Counted from the stretch's first letter, positions 1-6,167 are shown. The stretch is DNA of 7,649 bases from Methylobacterium sp. (GCA_021154065.1 JAJKJG010000018.1:1-7649), one strand, 5' to 3'. The notes: a model not told the origin generated them from the letters alone. Numbers and translations: made by a program.

Positions 1-65
1 GCCACGAGCGCCGCCGTGAGCAGGATGATCAGGATACCCGCGATAACCGTCAGGATGTCGCGCAA
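1..65 (-). CDS. AsmA-like membrane protein, N-terminal fragment
   Basis: This is the first 21 codons of a gene that runs off the left edge. It reads MRDILTVIAGILIILLTAAL followed by V: a short charged start and then one hydrophobic membrane anchor. That pattern is typical of AsmA-like proteins of Hyphomicrobiales, which are inner-membrane-anchored periplasmic proteins linked to outer-membrane assembly or lipid transport. The start must be the TTG at 65-63, because an in-frame TAG lies four codons upstream (77-75) with no ATG or GTG between. A purine-rich GAGAAGG lies about 12 bases upstream. It sits downstream of the dehydrogenase on the same strand, but a terminator separates the two. Only the anchor is visible, so the family name rests on resemblance alone, and another single-anchor protein is possible. 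Confidence 0.5.
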   Translation of the reverse strand, partial: MRDILTVIAGILIILLTAALV

Positions 66-125
66 AGGGTCCGCCTACCTTCTCGACCCGTCAACTCACC
101 CACCGAATGCCGGCTCGCCATGGCG

Positions 126-147
126 CGAAAATGGCCTCCCGGCCACT
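126..147 (-). terminator. Rho-independent terminator of the FAD-linked dehydrogenase
   Basis: Read on the minus strand, the region just after the dehydrogenase stop contains TGGCC, loop GGGA, GGCCA and then TTTT. The stem extends by one G-T and one A-T pair on the outside. The hairpin begins within 10 bases of the stop codon and has a real T tract, so this is the clearest intrinsic terminator in the window. It probably insulates the AsmA-like gene downstream. Confidence 0.75.
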
Positions 148-153
148 CCCGCC

Positions 154-1569
154 TCAGAACGCGACGATCTTCCCCGGGTTCATGATGTTGTTGGGGTCGA
201 TCGCCCGTTTCAAGGTCCGCATGAGGTCGAGGGCGCCGGCGCCGTGCTCGGCTTCGAGATACTTCATCTTGTTCTGGCCGACGCCATGCTCGCCGGTGCA
301 GGTCCCCTCCATGGCGAGCGCCCGCTCGACGAGGCGCGAGATGAAAGCTTCGACGCGCGCGATCTCGTCCGGATCGTCCATGTCGATCAGCGGCGAGACA
401 TGGAAATTGCCGTCCCCGACGTGACCGACGATCGGCGCGACGAGGCCCGACGCGTCGGCGTCGCGCTTCGTCGCCTCGACGCATTCGGCGAGCCGCGAGA
501 TCGGCACGCAGACGTCGGTCGCGGTCGCCTTCGAACCCGGCCTCAAGGTGAAGACCGACCAGTAGACGTCGTGGCGGGCCTGCCACAGGCGATTGCGGTC
601 CTCGGCCTTTGTCGCCCACTCGAACGGGCCGCCGCCGAGATCGGCGGCGATCTCGCCAAAGCGCTCGGCCTGCTCCTTCACCCCGGCGTCCGAGCCGTGG
701 AACTCGAGGAAGAGCGTCGGCGCCTCCGCGAGCGTGAGCTTGGAGTATTGGTTGCAGGCCCTGACCTGGAGCTCGTCGAGGAGCTCGATGCGGGCGACCG
801 GGATGCCGGTCTGGATTGTCGCGATCACCGCCTCGCAGGCGGCCCGGACCGTCGGGAACGGGCAGACGCCGGCCGAGATCGCCTCCGGGATGCCGTGCAG
901 CTTGAGCGTGATCTCGGTGACGATGCCGAGCGTCCCCTCCGAGCCGACGAAGAGGCGGGTGAGGTCATAGCCGGCCGAGCTCTTCTTTGCCCGGCGGGCC
1001 GTGCGGATCACGTCGCCGTTCGGCAGCACCACCGTCAGGGCGAGGACGTTGTCCTTCATGGTGCCGTAGCGGACGGCGTTGGTGCCGGAGGCGCGGGTCG
1101 CGGTCATGCCGCCGATCGACGCGTCGGCGCCGGGATCAATCGGGAAGAACAGGCCCTGGTCGCGCAAGTGCTCGTTCAGCTCCTTGCGGGTCACGCCCGG
1201 CTCGACGATGCAGTCGAGGTCCTCGGCGTGGACCGCGACGATGCGCTTCATCTCGCTCGTGTCGATGGAGACGCCGCCATAGGGCGCATTGACGTGGCCT
1301 TCGAGCGAGGTGCCCGTGCCGAACGCCACCAGCGGCACCGCGTAGCCGGCGCAGAGCCTGACGATCTCGGACACCTCCTCGGTCGATTGCGGATAGACGA
1401 CGATGTCCGGCGGCTGGTTCTCGACCCAGGTCGTGGTGTGGCCGTGCTGCTGGCGCACCGCGAGGCTCGTCACCACCCGGTTGCCGTAGCGCTTGTGCAG
1501 CTCGGCCGTGAGCGCCGCGATCGTCGCGTCGTCGGGGCGCGGGCGGGGGGGCGGATGCGGCGCGTTCAT
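154..1569 (-). CDS. FAD-binding oxidoreductase, D-lactate dehydrogenase (cytochrome)/glycolate oxidase GlcD type
   Basis: A complete 471-residue flavoprotein of the FAD-linked oxidase family (FAD-binding_4 domain followed by the FAD-oxidase C domain). Such enzymes oxidise D-2-hydroxyacids such as D-lactate to 2-oxoacids and pass electrons to a cytochrome or the quinone pool (family knowledge). The FAD domain covers about residues 50-225: VAFGTGTSLEGHV (81-93) is the pyrophosphate loop, and GGMTATRASGTNAVRYG (153-169) and GSEGTLGIVTE (209-219) are flavin-contact segments. The C-terminal domain carries GHVGDGNFH (382-390) and CTGEHGVG (424-431), whose histidines and glutamate are the metal/substrate residues of this family, and it ends in NPGK. 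Length and motif order match single-subunit LDHD/Dld-like enzymes. No iron-sulfur domain is present, and no glcE or glcF gene is adjacent. The start is the only good ATG before a proline-rich leader (residues 5-12). The Shine-Dalgarno is weak. Exact substrate (D-lactate, glycolate or 2-hydroxyglutarate) cannot be told from sequence. Confidence 0.9.
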   Translation of the reverse strand: MNAPHPPPRPRPDDATIAALTAELHKRYGNRVVTSLAVRQQHGHTTTWVENQPPDIVVYPQSTEEVSEIVRLCAGYAVPLVAFGTGTSLEGHVNAPYGGVSIDTSEMKRIVAVHAEDLDCIVEPGVTRKELNEHLRDQGLFFPIDPGADASIGGMTATRASGTNAVRYGTMKDNVLALTVVLPNGDVIRTARRAKKSSAGYDLTRLFVGSEGTLGIVTEITLKLHGIPEAISAGVCPFPTVRAACEAVIATIQTGIPVARIELLDELQVRACNQYSKLTLAEAPTLFLEFHGSDAGVKEQAERFGEIAADLGGGPFEWATKAEDRNRLWQARHDVYWSVFTLRPGSKATATDVCVPISRLAECVEATKRDADASGLVAPIVGHVGDGNFHVSPLIDMDDPDEIARVEAFISRLVERALAMEGTCTGEHGVGQNKMKYLEAEHGAGALDLMRTLKRAIDPNNIMNPGKIVAF

Positions 1570-1783
1570 CGCGTGTCGTTCCGAGGCGTTTGCCGAACTT
1601 CCGTTCGACCCTTAATCAAACCTGATCGAGGCACAATACCCCCTCGGCCGCGAACTACGGCGGCCTCGGAAGAGCTTGGCGCGGGGCGCCATGGATCCGG
1701 CCGAGCTATTCCCTTCACCCGAGGGGATGCGAGTCCCTTGAAATCGTGTTAGGGGCAACGCCAGGGGGCAGTAGATTTGTGGG

Positions 1784-2352
1784 ATGGTTTCGACGAACGG
1801 GGTTTCGCCGATGGCCGATGAGCGCACCGCACCGATCTTCTTCTTCGCGCCCTTCGTTTCCTCGACCATGACGGTCGAGCCCTCGTGGATCGACTACAAC
1901 GGCCATATGAACATGGCCTATTACCACGTGCTCTTCGACCGGGCCGTGGACGAGGCCTTCGAGGTCGTCGGCCTCGGGCCCGACTACGTCGCCGAGCGCA
2001 ACGCCTCCTACTACGTCGCCGAGGTCCACACCCTCTACCGGCGCGAGCTCAAGGCCGACGGCGGGTGACGCTGCAGCTTATCGGCTTCGACGAGAAGCGC
2101 CTGCATTTCTACGAGGAGATCCGGCACGCGACGGAGGGCTGGGTTGCCGCGACCTGCGAGGTCATGTCCCTCCACGTCGATCTGGCGCAAAAGAAGGTCA
2201 CCCCCTTCCCGGCCGACATCCAGGCGAACCTCGCGGTCATGAAGGCTGCCCATACCCGCCTGCCGCCGCCGAAGGACATCGGCCGGGTGATCGGCTTGCC
2301 GCAGCGCGAGCACGAGGTCGAGGAGCGGCTGCGCGCCGGGACGCGTCACTAG
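1784..2352 (+). pseudogene. Thioesterase-family (hot-dog fold) gene interrupted by a frameshift
   Basis: Two abutting frames together encode one hot-dog thioesterase-like protein of about 190 residues. The first frame (1784-2068) contains WIDYNGHMNMAYYHVLFDRA, the DxNGHxN entry to the long helix typical of acyl-CoA thioesterase families, and stops at TGA 2066-2068 after ELKADGG. The second frame, entered at about 2062, continues directly with RVTLQLIGFDEKRLHF, EEIRHATEGWVAAT and MSLHVD, which are the remaining sheet strands, and ends at TAG 2350-2352. Restoring one base within about 2057-2065 (for example GGC-CGG-GTG) joins the frames seamlessly. The downstream half keeps normal codon bias, so the lesion is recent or a sequencing error in a G-rich stretch. 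Initiation may be at 1784 (AGGGGG about 13 bases upstream), 1811 or 1869. The gene is divergent from the dehydrogenase and convergent with the YARHG gene. If intact, it would hydrolyse some acyl-CoA; the substrate is unknown. Confidence 0.8.
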
Positions 2353-2363
2353 AGGCGGGCGGA

Positions 2364-2633
2364 CTATCCCCGGCAGCCGAGGTCGCGCTCCAAGGTCTTG
2401 ATCGACTGCACCCGCCGGCGCTGGCGCGGCGAGAGCGGCACGTCGTATTCACTGTCGTACACGCAGCCGGCGTTGCCGAAAGCGCTGATGGCGCGCGGCG
2501 TGCGGAAGCAGTAGCCCGCTGCCTTGTAGATGCTGTTGCGCTCGTACCAGAGCTCGCCGCAGCTCTGCGCCTGGGCCTCGGCGCCGACGAGCAGCCCACC
2601 GACGAGGGCAGCAAGAATGATCGTCTTGTGCAT
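2364..2633 (-). CDS. Small exported YARHG-domain protein
   Basis: An 89-residue protein with a signal peptide (MHKTIILAALVGGLLVGAEA, cleavage likely after AEAQA or nearby) and a mature part of about 66 residues. The mature region has the YARHG-domain pattern LWYERNSIYKAAGYCFRTPR, then FGNAGC, then an LSPRQRRRVQSIKTLER helix and a terminal GC. Four cysteines (25, 42, 57, 87) are the only ones in the protein and could form two disulfides in the periplasm. YARHG is a widespread extracellular domain without a defined biochemical role, so no function is assigned. The start at 2633 is supported by GGGGAG seven bases upstream. The gene follows the cupin gene after 37 bases with no hairpin between, so the two may be cotranscribed. 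Its 3' end faces the thioesterase pseudogene across 11 bp. Confidence 0.8.
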   Translation of the reverse strand: MHKTIILAALVGGLLVGAEAQAQSCGELWYERNSIYKAAGYCFRTPRAISAFGNAGCVYDSEYDVPLSPRQRRRVQSIKTLERDLGCRG

Positions 2634-2671
2634 CGACGCTCTCCCCGAGGTTGATGGATGAAGGCAGGCCC

Positions 2672-3073
2672 TCAGTGCACCACGTCGAGGAACGGCCCGT
2701 CCGGATCGCTGACGTAGAAGATCACGATCTTCACCGGCTCGGCGGCGCGGTTGTAGCCGGTCATCTTGACGTTCGGCGGCTCGACGATGGATTGGCCGGC
2801 CTTGATCGTGACCGGCGGGCGGCCCTCCATCTCGAGCGTGAAGGCGCCCTCGAGGATGTAGGCCGTCACCGGGAAGCGGTGGGTGTGGAACGGCGTCTTG
2901 TCGCCGGGCTTCAGCGTCGCGGTCAGGACTTTGATCTCCTGCCGGTCGCCTTTCGGCATGCCCGTCACAATCTCCTTGACGACGAGGTCCGGCCTCGCGG
3001 TACCGTGGTCCTGGGCAAGGGCAGCGGTAGGCAGCAACGGCGCGAGCGCGACCAGCAACGTGAGCCTCGGCAT
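2672..3073 (-). CDS. Exported cupin-domain protein
   Basis: A 133-residue protein with a signal peptide (MPRLTLLVALAPLLPTAALA, then Q21) and a single small cupin barrel. Cupin motif 1 is at 57-76, with G57, H63-T-H65 and YILEG (72-76). Motif 2 is at 93-108, with GQSIVEPPN and N108. The usual glutamate of motif 1 is V69 (or T70) and the usual histidine of motif 2 is M104, so only two of the four canonical metal ligands remain. A conserved-looking tail (IVIFYVSDPDGPFLD) follows. The start at 3073 is preferred over an in-frame ATG at 3097 because GGAGGA lies seven bases before it and the signal peptide begins there. It lies 87 bases downstream of mntH, beyond a hairpin, and upstream of the YARHG gene. 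Function is not identifiable; it could bind a small molecule rather than act as a metal dioxygenase. Confidence 0.82.
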   Translation of the reverse strand: MPRLTLLVALAPLLPTAALAQDHGTARPDLVVKEIVTGMPKGDRQEIKVLTATLKPGDKTPFHTHRFPVTAYILEGAFTLEMEGRPPVTIKAGQSIVEPPNVKMTGYNRAAEPVKIVIFYVSDPDGPFLDVVH

Positions 3074-3134
3074 TCGCGATTCCTCCATGGCGGGCATGCA
3101 GGATGCACCGGCGCATCGCGCCTGTGAAGAACGC

Positions 3135-3156
3135 CCGCCGGCGCCAAGCGCGGCGG
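3135..3156 (-). terminator. Candidate terminator hairpin after mntH
   Basis: Four bases after the mntH stop codon there is an inverted repeat: CCGCCG (3135-3140) pairs with CGGCGG (3151-3156). Inside it CGC/GCG (3142-3144 and 3148-3150) forms three more pairs around a CAA loop, with one unpaired G at 3141. The minus-strand transcript continues with GCGTTCTTC, which is only weakly T-rich. The stem is strong but the tail is poor, so it may be a terminator or an RNA-stabilising hairpin. Confidence 0.5.
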
Positions 3157-3160
3157 CAGA

Positions 3161-4516
3161 TCAGCTCCAGATGAAATCGGCGATCACCTTGGCGTTCAGC
3201 CCGATGACGATCGCGGCGATGACGCCGGCGAGCGCGGTGAGCCAGACGGGCGCCACGAGCGCGCCCATCTTGGGCCTGGACGACGTGATCATGATGAGCG
3301 GCAGGATGGCGAAGGGCAGCTGCAGGCCGAGGATCACCTGGCTCAGGATCAGGAGCTTCGCGGTGCCGCTCTCGCCGTAGTAGATCGTCACGAGCGCCGC
3401 GGGGACGATCGCGACCGCCCGGGTCACGAGCCGGCGCGCCCAGGGCGGCAGGCGGATGTCGAGGAAGCCTTCCATGACGATCTGCCCGGCCATCGTCGCG
3501 GTGACGGTCGAGTTCAGCCCGCAGCACAGGAGCGCGATGCCGAACAGCGTCGGCGCGATCGCCGAGCCTAGCAGCGGCGCGAGCAGCGTGTGCGCCTTCT
3601 CGAGCTCCTCGACGCCGGTGTTGCCGCTGCGGTTGAAGGCCGCCGCGGCGAGGATCAGGATCGAGGCGTTGATGGTCAGCGCGAACATCAGCGCGACGGT
3701 CGAGTCGAGCGTCGCGTATTTGACCGCCTCGCGCTTCTCGGGCGTCGTCTCGCCATAGGCGCGGGTCTGCACGATGCCGGAGTGCAGATAGAGGTTATGC
3801 GGCATCACCGTCGCGCCGATGATGCCGAGCGCGAGGTAGAGCATGTCCGGGTTGGTGACGATCTGCGTCGTCGGGGCAAAGCCGCGGATGACGGCGCCCC
3901 AGTCCGGATCCGCCATCGCGATCTGAACCACGAAGCAGACCGCGATCACGCCGAGAAGCGTGATGATGAGGGCCTCGATCCAGCGGAAGCCCTTGTTCTG
4001 CAGCCACAGGATCAGGAACACGTCGGCGGCGGTGATCAGCACGCCGATCTCGAGCGGTATGCCGAACAGGAGGTTGAGCCCGATCGCGGTGCCGATCACC
4101 TCGGCCAAGTCGGTGGCGCAGATCGCGACCTCGGCGAGGAGCCAGAGCGGGTACGAGACCGTGCGCGGGAAGGCGTCGCGGCAGCCCTGCGCGAGGTCGC
4201 GCCCGGTCGCGACCGCCATGCGGGCGCACAGGTGCTGCAGGACGATCGCCATGATGTTCGACAGCAGGGCGATGAAGAGCAGCGCGTAGCCGAACTTCGA
4301 GCCGCCGGCGAGCGCCGTCGCCCAGTTACCGGGATCCATGTAGCCGACGGCGACGAGGTAGCCCGGGCCGAGGAAGGCGCTGAACTTGCGCCACGGCGTT
4401 CCCTGCGCCGCGACCGCGATCGAGCGATGCACGTCCGACAGCGACGGGTCGCCGCGCTCCCGCCGCCAGCTGTTCAGGGTGGCGGAGGCCGGTGCCTCGG
4501 CGACGCGCGCATCCAT
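3161..4516 (-). CDS. mntH: Nramp-family Mn(II)/divalent metal ion:proton symporter MntH
   Basis: A complete 451-residue inner-membrane transporter with about 11 hydrophobic segments, the usual size of bacterial MntH. It imports Mn(II), and often Fe(II) and other divalent ions, with proton cotransport (family knowledge). The two unwound metal-binding helices are intact: TM1 has DPGN (61-64) and TM6 has ATVMPHN (235-241), where A235 and M238 match the residues that contact Mn in structurally studied Nramp proteins. [11 protein letters not shown] near 397-407 is the conserved TM10 region. The start at 4516 is chosen because the protein aligns from there as an ordinary cytoplasmic N-terminus and AGGA (4529-4526) lies nine bases upstream; longer in-frame versions would read through the promoter. 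The gene has its own promoter and operator-like repeat upstream (4529-4578). A terminator separates it from marR, and a hairpin follows it. The arrangement suggests a single-gene unit derepressed under metal shortage. Confidence 0.93.
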   Translation of the reverse strand: MDARVAEAPASATLNSWRRERGDPSLSDVHRSIAVAAQGTPWRKFSAFLGPGYLVAVGYMDPGNWATALAGGSKFGYALLFIALLSNIMAIVLQHLCARMAVATGRDLAQGCRDAFPRTVSYPLWLLAEVAICATDLAEVIGTAIGLNLLFGIPLEIGVLITAADVFLILWLQNKGFRWIEALIITLLGVIAVCFVVQIAMADPDWGAVIRGFAPTTQIVTNPDMLYLALGIIGATVMPHNLYLHSGIVQTRAYGETTPEKREAVKYATLDSTVALMFALTINASILILAAAAFNRSGNTGVEELEKAHTLLAPLLGSAIAPTLFGIALLCCGLNSTVTATMAGQIVMEGFLDIRLPPWARRLVTRAVAIVPAALVTIYYGESGTAKLLILSQVILGLQLPFAILPLIMITSSRPKMGALVAPVWLTALAGVIAAIVIGLNAKVIADFIWS

Positions 4517-4528
4517 GGGGCTGGATCC

Positions 4529-4549
4529 TGCAATTGCGAATGATTTGCA
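4529..4549 (-). promoter_or_regulatory. Candidate Fur/Mur-type operator of mntH
   Basis: A 21-bp imperfect inverted repeat. Read toward mntH it begins TGCAAAT and ends AATTGCA, seven bases between these arms, with six of ten pairs complementary. It is AT-rich against a GC-rich background. It lies directly downstream of the predicted -10 and reaches the ribosome-binding site, so a bound protein would block initiation. In alphaproteobacteria mntH is commonly controlled by the Fur-family manganese regulator Mur at TGCAAAT-like sites (established knowledge). Assignment to Mur rather than MntR or another factor is inference. Confidence 0.6.
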
Positions 4550-4578
4550 AGTGTAGTGGAAAGTCCAGCTGTTGGCAA
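4550..4578 (-). promoter_or_regulatory. Predicted sigma-70-type promoter of mntH
   Basis: On the minus strand a -35 box TTGCCA (4578-4573) and a -10 box TACACT (4555-4550) are separated by exactly 17 bases. They match the consensus at five and four of six positions. The predicted start point is near 4543, inside the operator-like repeat at 4529-4549, giving a leader of about 27 bases. Confidence 0.6.
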
Positions 4579-4598
4579 GGCCATGCTTCAACTCGGAA

Positions 4599-4631
4599 AG
4601 GCGGCTTCGGCTCAGCGCCTGAGCTCCGCCT
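4599..4631 (-). terminator. Two-part terminator hairpin between marR and mntH
   Basis: Beginning 22 bases after the marR stop, the minus strand reads AGGCGG, then GCTCAG-GCG-CTGAGC, then CCGCCT followed by TTCC. The outer six pairs (4626-4631 with 4599-4604) enclose a perfect six-pair inner stem (4610-4615 with 4619-4624), with a small asymmetric internal loop. The T run is short (three), so termination may be incomplete. It separates the MarR-family gene from the mntH promoter. Confidence 0.6.
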
Positions 4632-4652
4632 GATTCACGCGCGGGTCTCGTC

Positions 4653-5126
4653 TTAAGCCTGCACCATACCGCGCAACGCGAGGCTCGCCGCCGCGATCCG
4701 CCGAACATCGCTCGGTTCGACGACCTCCGAGAGCGCCTCATGAGCGCGCCGCCAGGTCGGGATTGCGGCCTCGAGGCGCCGAGCGCCGTTTTCCGTCAGC
4801 CAGACGGCGCGGCGGCGCAAATCCGTCTCGACGAGGGTGATCTCGAGGAGCCCGGCCTGCTCGAGGCCGCGCAGGTTGCGGGACAAGGTCGACTGGTCGA
4901 GCCCGACCCGCTCCGCCAAGGCGCCGATGGTGTCGTCGCCGGCGGCCGCGATATGGGCCATGAGGCCGAACTGGGCGATGCTCAGGCCGGTCGTATGCAT
5001 CCGCGCCTCCAGGAAGCGCGTGATCCGACGTTCGGCCATGCGGATGCTCATTCCGGCGCAGGCTTGAACCACCGCGCGCGCATCTGCGACCAGCCGCTTG
5101 CCGGAGGTTTGTCTTCGGTTCGCCAC
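4653..5126 (-). CDS. MarR-family winged helix-turn-helix transcriptional regulator
   Basis: A dimeric DNA-binding regulator of 157 residues if started at GTG 5126. The N-terminal dimerisation helix contains [13 protein letters not shown] (18-30). The winged HTH follows: [43 protein letters not shown] covers about 53-95, with the recognition helix around 78-90. The wing is [13 protein letters not shown] (99-111), carrying the D-x-R-x-R signature of MarR proteins. A C-terminal helix (113-157) completes the dimer interface. C23 is its only cysteine. The start is uncertain: GTG 5126 gives the usual length but has no Shine-Dalgarno, and ATG 5159 would add 11 residues and put the palindrome at 5131-5144 inside the gene. 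It is divergent from a cysteine-synthase-like enzyme and probably represses that gene and itself, responding to a substrate, product or oxidant. The ligand is not predictable. Confidence 0.88.
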   Translation of the reverse strand: MANRRQTSGKRLVADARAVVQACAGMSIRMAERRITRFLEARMHTTGLSIAQFGLMAHIAAAGDDTIGALAERVGLDQSTLSRNLRGLEQAGLLEITLVETDLRRRAVWLTENGARRLEAAIPTWRRAHEALSEVVEPSDVRRIAAASLALRGMVQA

Positions 5127-5148
5127 GGTGTATGTAGTTACATATGAT
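5120..5148 (+). promoter_or_regulatory. Predicted promoter of the cysteine-synthase-like gene
   Basis: A -35-like TCGCCA (5120-5125, four of six) and a good -10 TATGAT (5143-5148, five of six) are separated by 17 bases. Transcription would start near 5155, giving a leader of about 20 bases with the AAGGGA ribosome-binding site (5162-5167) before the ATG at 5175. The 14-bp palindrome at 5131-5144 occupies the spacer and touches the -10, which suits repression by the divergent MarR protein. Confidence 0.5.
5131..5144. promoter_or_regulatory. Perfect 14-bp palindrome, candidate MarR-family operator
   Basis: TATGTA-GT-TACATA is a perfect inverted repeat with six-base arms and a two-base spacer, and is AT-rich in a GC-rich region. 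It lies between the divergent marR and cysteine-synthase-like genes, four bases upstream of the marR GTG and within the predicted promoter spacer of the plus-strand gene. Its position and symmetry fit a dimeric winged-helix repressor controlling both directions; the identity of the binding protein is inferred. Confidence 0.6.
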
Positions 5149-5174
5149 GTTAGATGCATGCAAGGGATTCCAGG

Positions 5175-6167
5175 ATGCCGGCTGGCGCGCGGACGAGCGG
5201 ATCGGCGGCAGACCAACGGATCGATGCGTCCGTCCTGCAGCGCATCGGCGGCACGCCGCTCGTGGCGCTCCAGCGCATCGTTCCGGACGGCTGCGCGCGC
5301 CTCCTGATCAAGCTCGAAAGCGCCAATCCGACCGGGAGCATGAAGGACCGCATGGCGCTTGCCATGATCGAGGCCGGAGAGCAAAGCGGACGCCTGAAAC
5401 CGGGCGGTCGCGTCGTCGAATACACCGGCGGCAGCACCGGCGTTTCGCTCGCCTTCGTCTGCGCGGCGCGCGGCTATTCCCTCAGCCTCGTGACATCCGA
5501 CGCGTTCAGCATCGAGAAACGCCGTCACATGGCGGCGCTCGGTGCCGAGCTGACGATCGTCCCGAGCACCGGCGGCGGCATGGACGCCTCACTGACGCGA
5601 AACATGATCGCGGCGGCACGGCAGATTGCCGGGCAGACCGGCGCCTTCTGGACCGACCAGCTCAACAACACCGATCAGCTGAGCGCCTATCATACGCTGG
5701 CGGAGGAGATCTGGGCCCAGGCGGACGGCCGCATCGACGCCTTCGTGCAAAGCGCCGGCACCGCCGCCTGCGTCCGTGGGGTCGCCGAGGGCCTGCGCCG
5801 CCGGAAGCCGGATCTCCGCATCGTCGCCGTCGAGCCGCAGGAGTCCGCTGTCCTCTCGGGCCGACAGAGCGGCGCCCACAAGATCGAGGGCGTCGGCGCC
5901 GGCTTCGTGGTTCCGCTGTGGAACCCCTCCATTGCCGACGAAATCGCCACCGTCTCGACCGAAGCGGCGATGGCGATGGCGCGTCGGCTGGCGCACTCGG
6001 AGGCGTTGTTCGCCGGCACCTCGACCGGCGCGAATCTCGTCGCCGCGATCGCGCTCGGCATGCGGCTCGGCCCGGACGCGACGGTCGTCACGGTGATGTG
6101 CGACTCCGGGCTCAAATATCTGAGCACGCCGCTCTACGCCGGCGACCCGGCTATCCCGCCGCAATAG
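5175..6167 (+). CDS. PLP-dependent cysteine synthase family protein (fold type II, beta-replacement)
   Basis: A complete 330-residue enzyme of the CysK/cystathionine-beta-synthase family, which replaces the beta substituent of O-acetylserine-like amino acids through an aminoacrylate intermediate (family knowledge). The PLP lysine is K57 in NPTGSMKDRM (51-60). Further landmarks are a phosphate-binding loop GTAACVRGVA (195-204), HKIEGVGAGF (235-244), AGTSTGAN (280-287) and CDSGLKYLST (309-318). The substrate loop reads TGGSTG (84-89) where classical cysteine synthases have TSGNTG, so the substrate-contacting asparagine is a serine. This makes true O-acetylserine sulfhydrylase activity uncertain. 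The start at 5175 is supported by AAGGGA seven bases upstream; ATG 5154 lies too close to the predicted transcription start. The gene is divergent from marR and probably under its control. It could act in sulfur assimilation, cysteine-analogue synthesis or degradation. Confidence 0.9.
   Translation: MPAGARTSGSAADQRIDASVLQRIGGTPLVALQRIVPDGCARLLIKLESANPTGSMKDRMALAMIEAGEQSGRLKPGGRVVEYTGGSTGVSLAFVCAARGYSLSLVTSDAFSIEKRRHMAALGAELTIVPSTGGGMDASLTRNMIAAARQIAGQTGAFWTDQLNNTDQLSAYHTLAEEIWAQADGRIDAFVQSAGTAACVRGVAEGLRRRKPDLRIVAVEPQESAVLSGRQSGAHKIEGVGAGFVVPLWNPSIADEIATVSTEAAMAMARRLAHSEALFAGTSTGANLVAAIALGMRLGPDATVVTVMCDSGLKYLSTPLYAGDPAIPPQ

Noticed and set aside
16..1752. A 578-codon open frame on the plus strand opposite the dehydrogenase
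   Set aside because: It is the antisense shadow of a well-recognised flavoprotein. The translation is arginine/aspartate/glycine-rich with no domain pattern, as expected when a GC-rich gene is read on the other strand.
1570..1783. Intergenic region between the dehydrogenase and the thioesterase, checked for promoters, small RNAs or operators
   Set aside because: It must hold two divergent promoters, but no -35/-10 pair with proper spacing stood out on either strand. Short stems (1646-1665, 1679-1691) lack T tracts and are expected by chance at this GC content.
2060..2068. Programmed -1 frameshifting in the thioesterase gene
   Set aside because: No X-XXY-YYZ slippery heptamer is present at the junction and no strong downstream pseudoknot is evident, so a mutation or sequencing error is more likely.
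3074..3134. A possible promoter for the cupin gene (TTCACA at 3128-3123 with CATCCT 17 bases downstream)
   Set aside because: The -10 matches only three of six consensus bases, too weak to annotate.
3590..4543. A 317-codon open frame on the plus strand opposite mntH
   Set aside because: Low-complexity charged translation antisense to a clear Nramp transporter; no motif and no ribosome-binding site of note.
5154..5159. A shared ATGCAT that could start both divergent genes in opposite directions
   Set aside because: Both alternatives lack a convincing Shine-Dalgarno. ATG 5175 has AAGGGA at the right distance for the plus gene, and the upstream marR start would put the palindrome inside the coding region. 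The symmetry is probably coincidence, although marR initiation at 5159 is not excluded.
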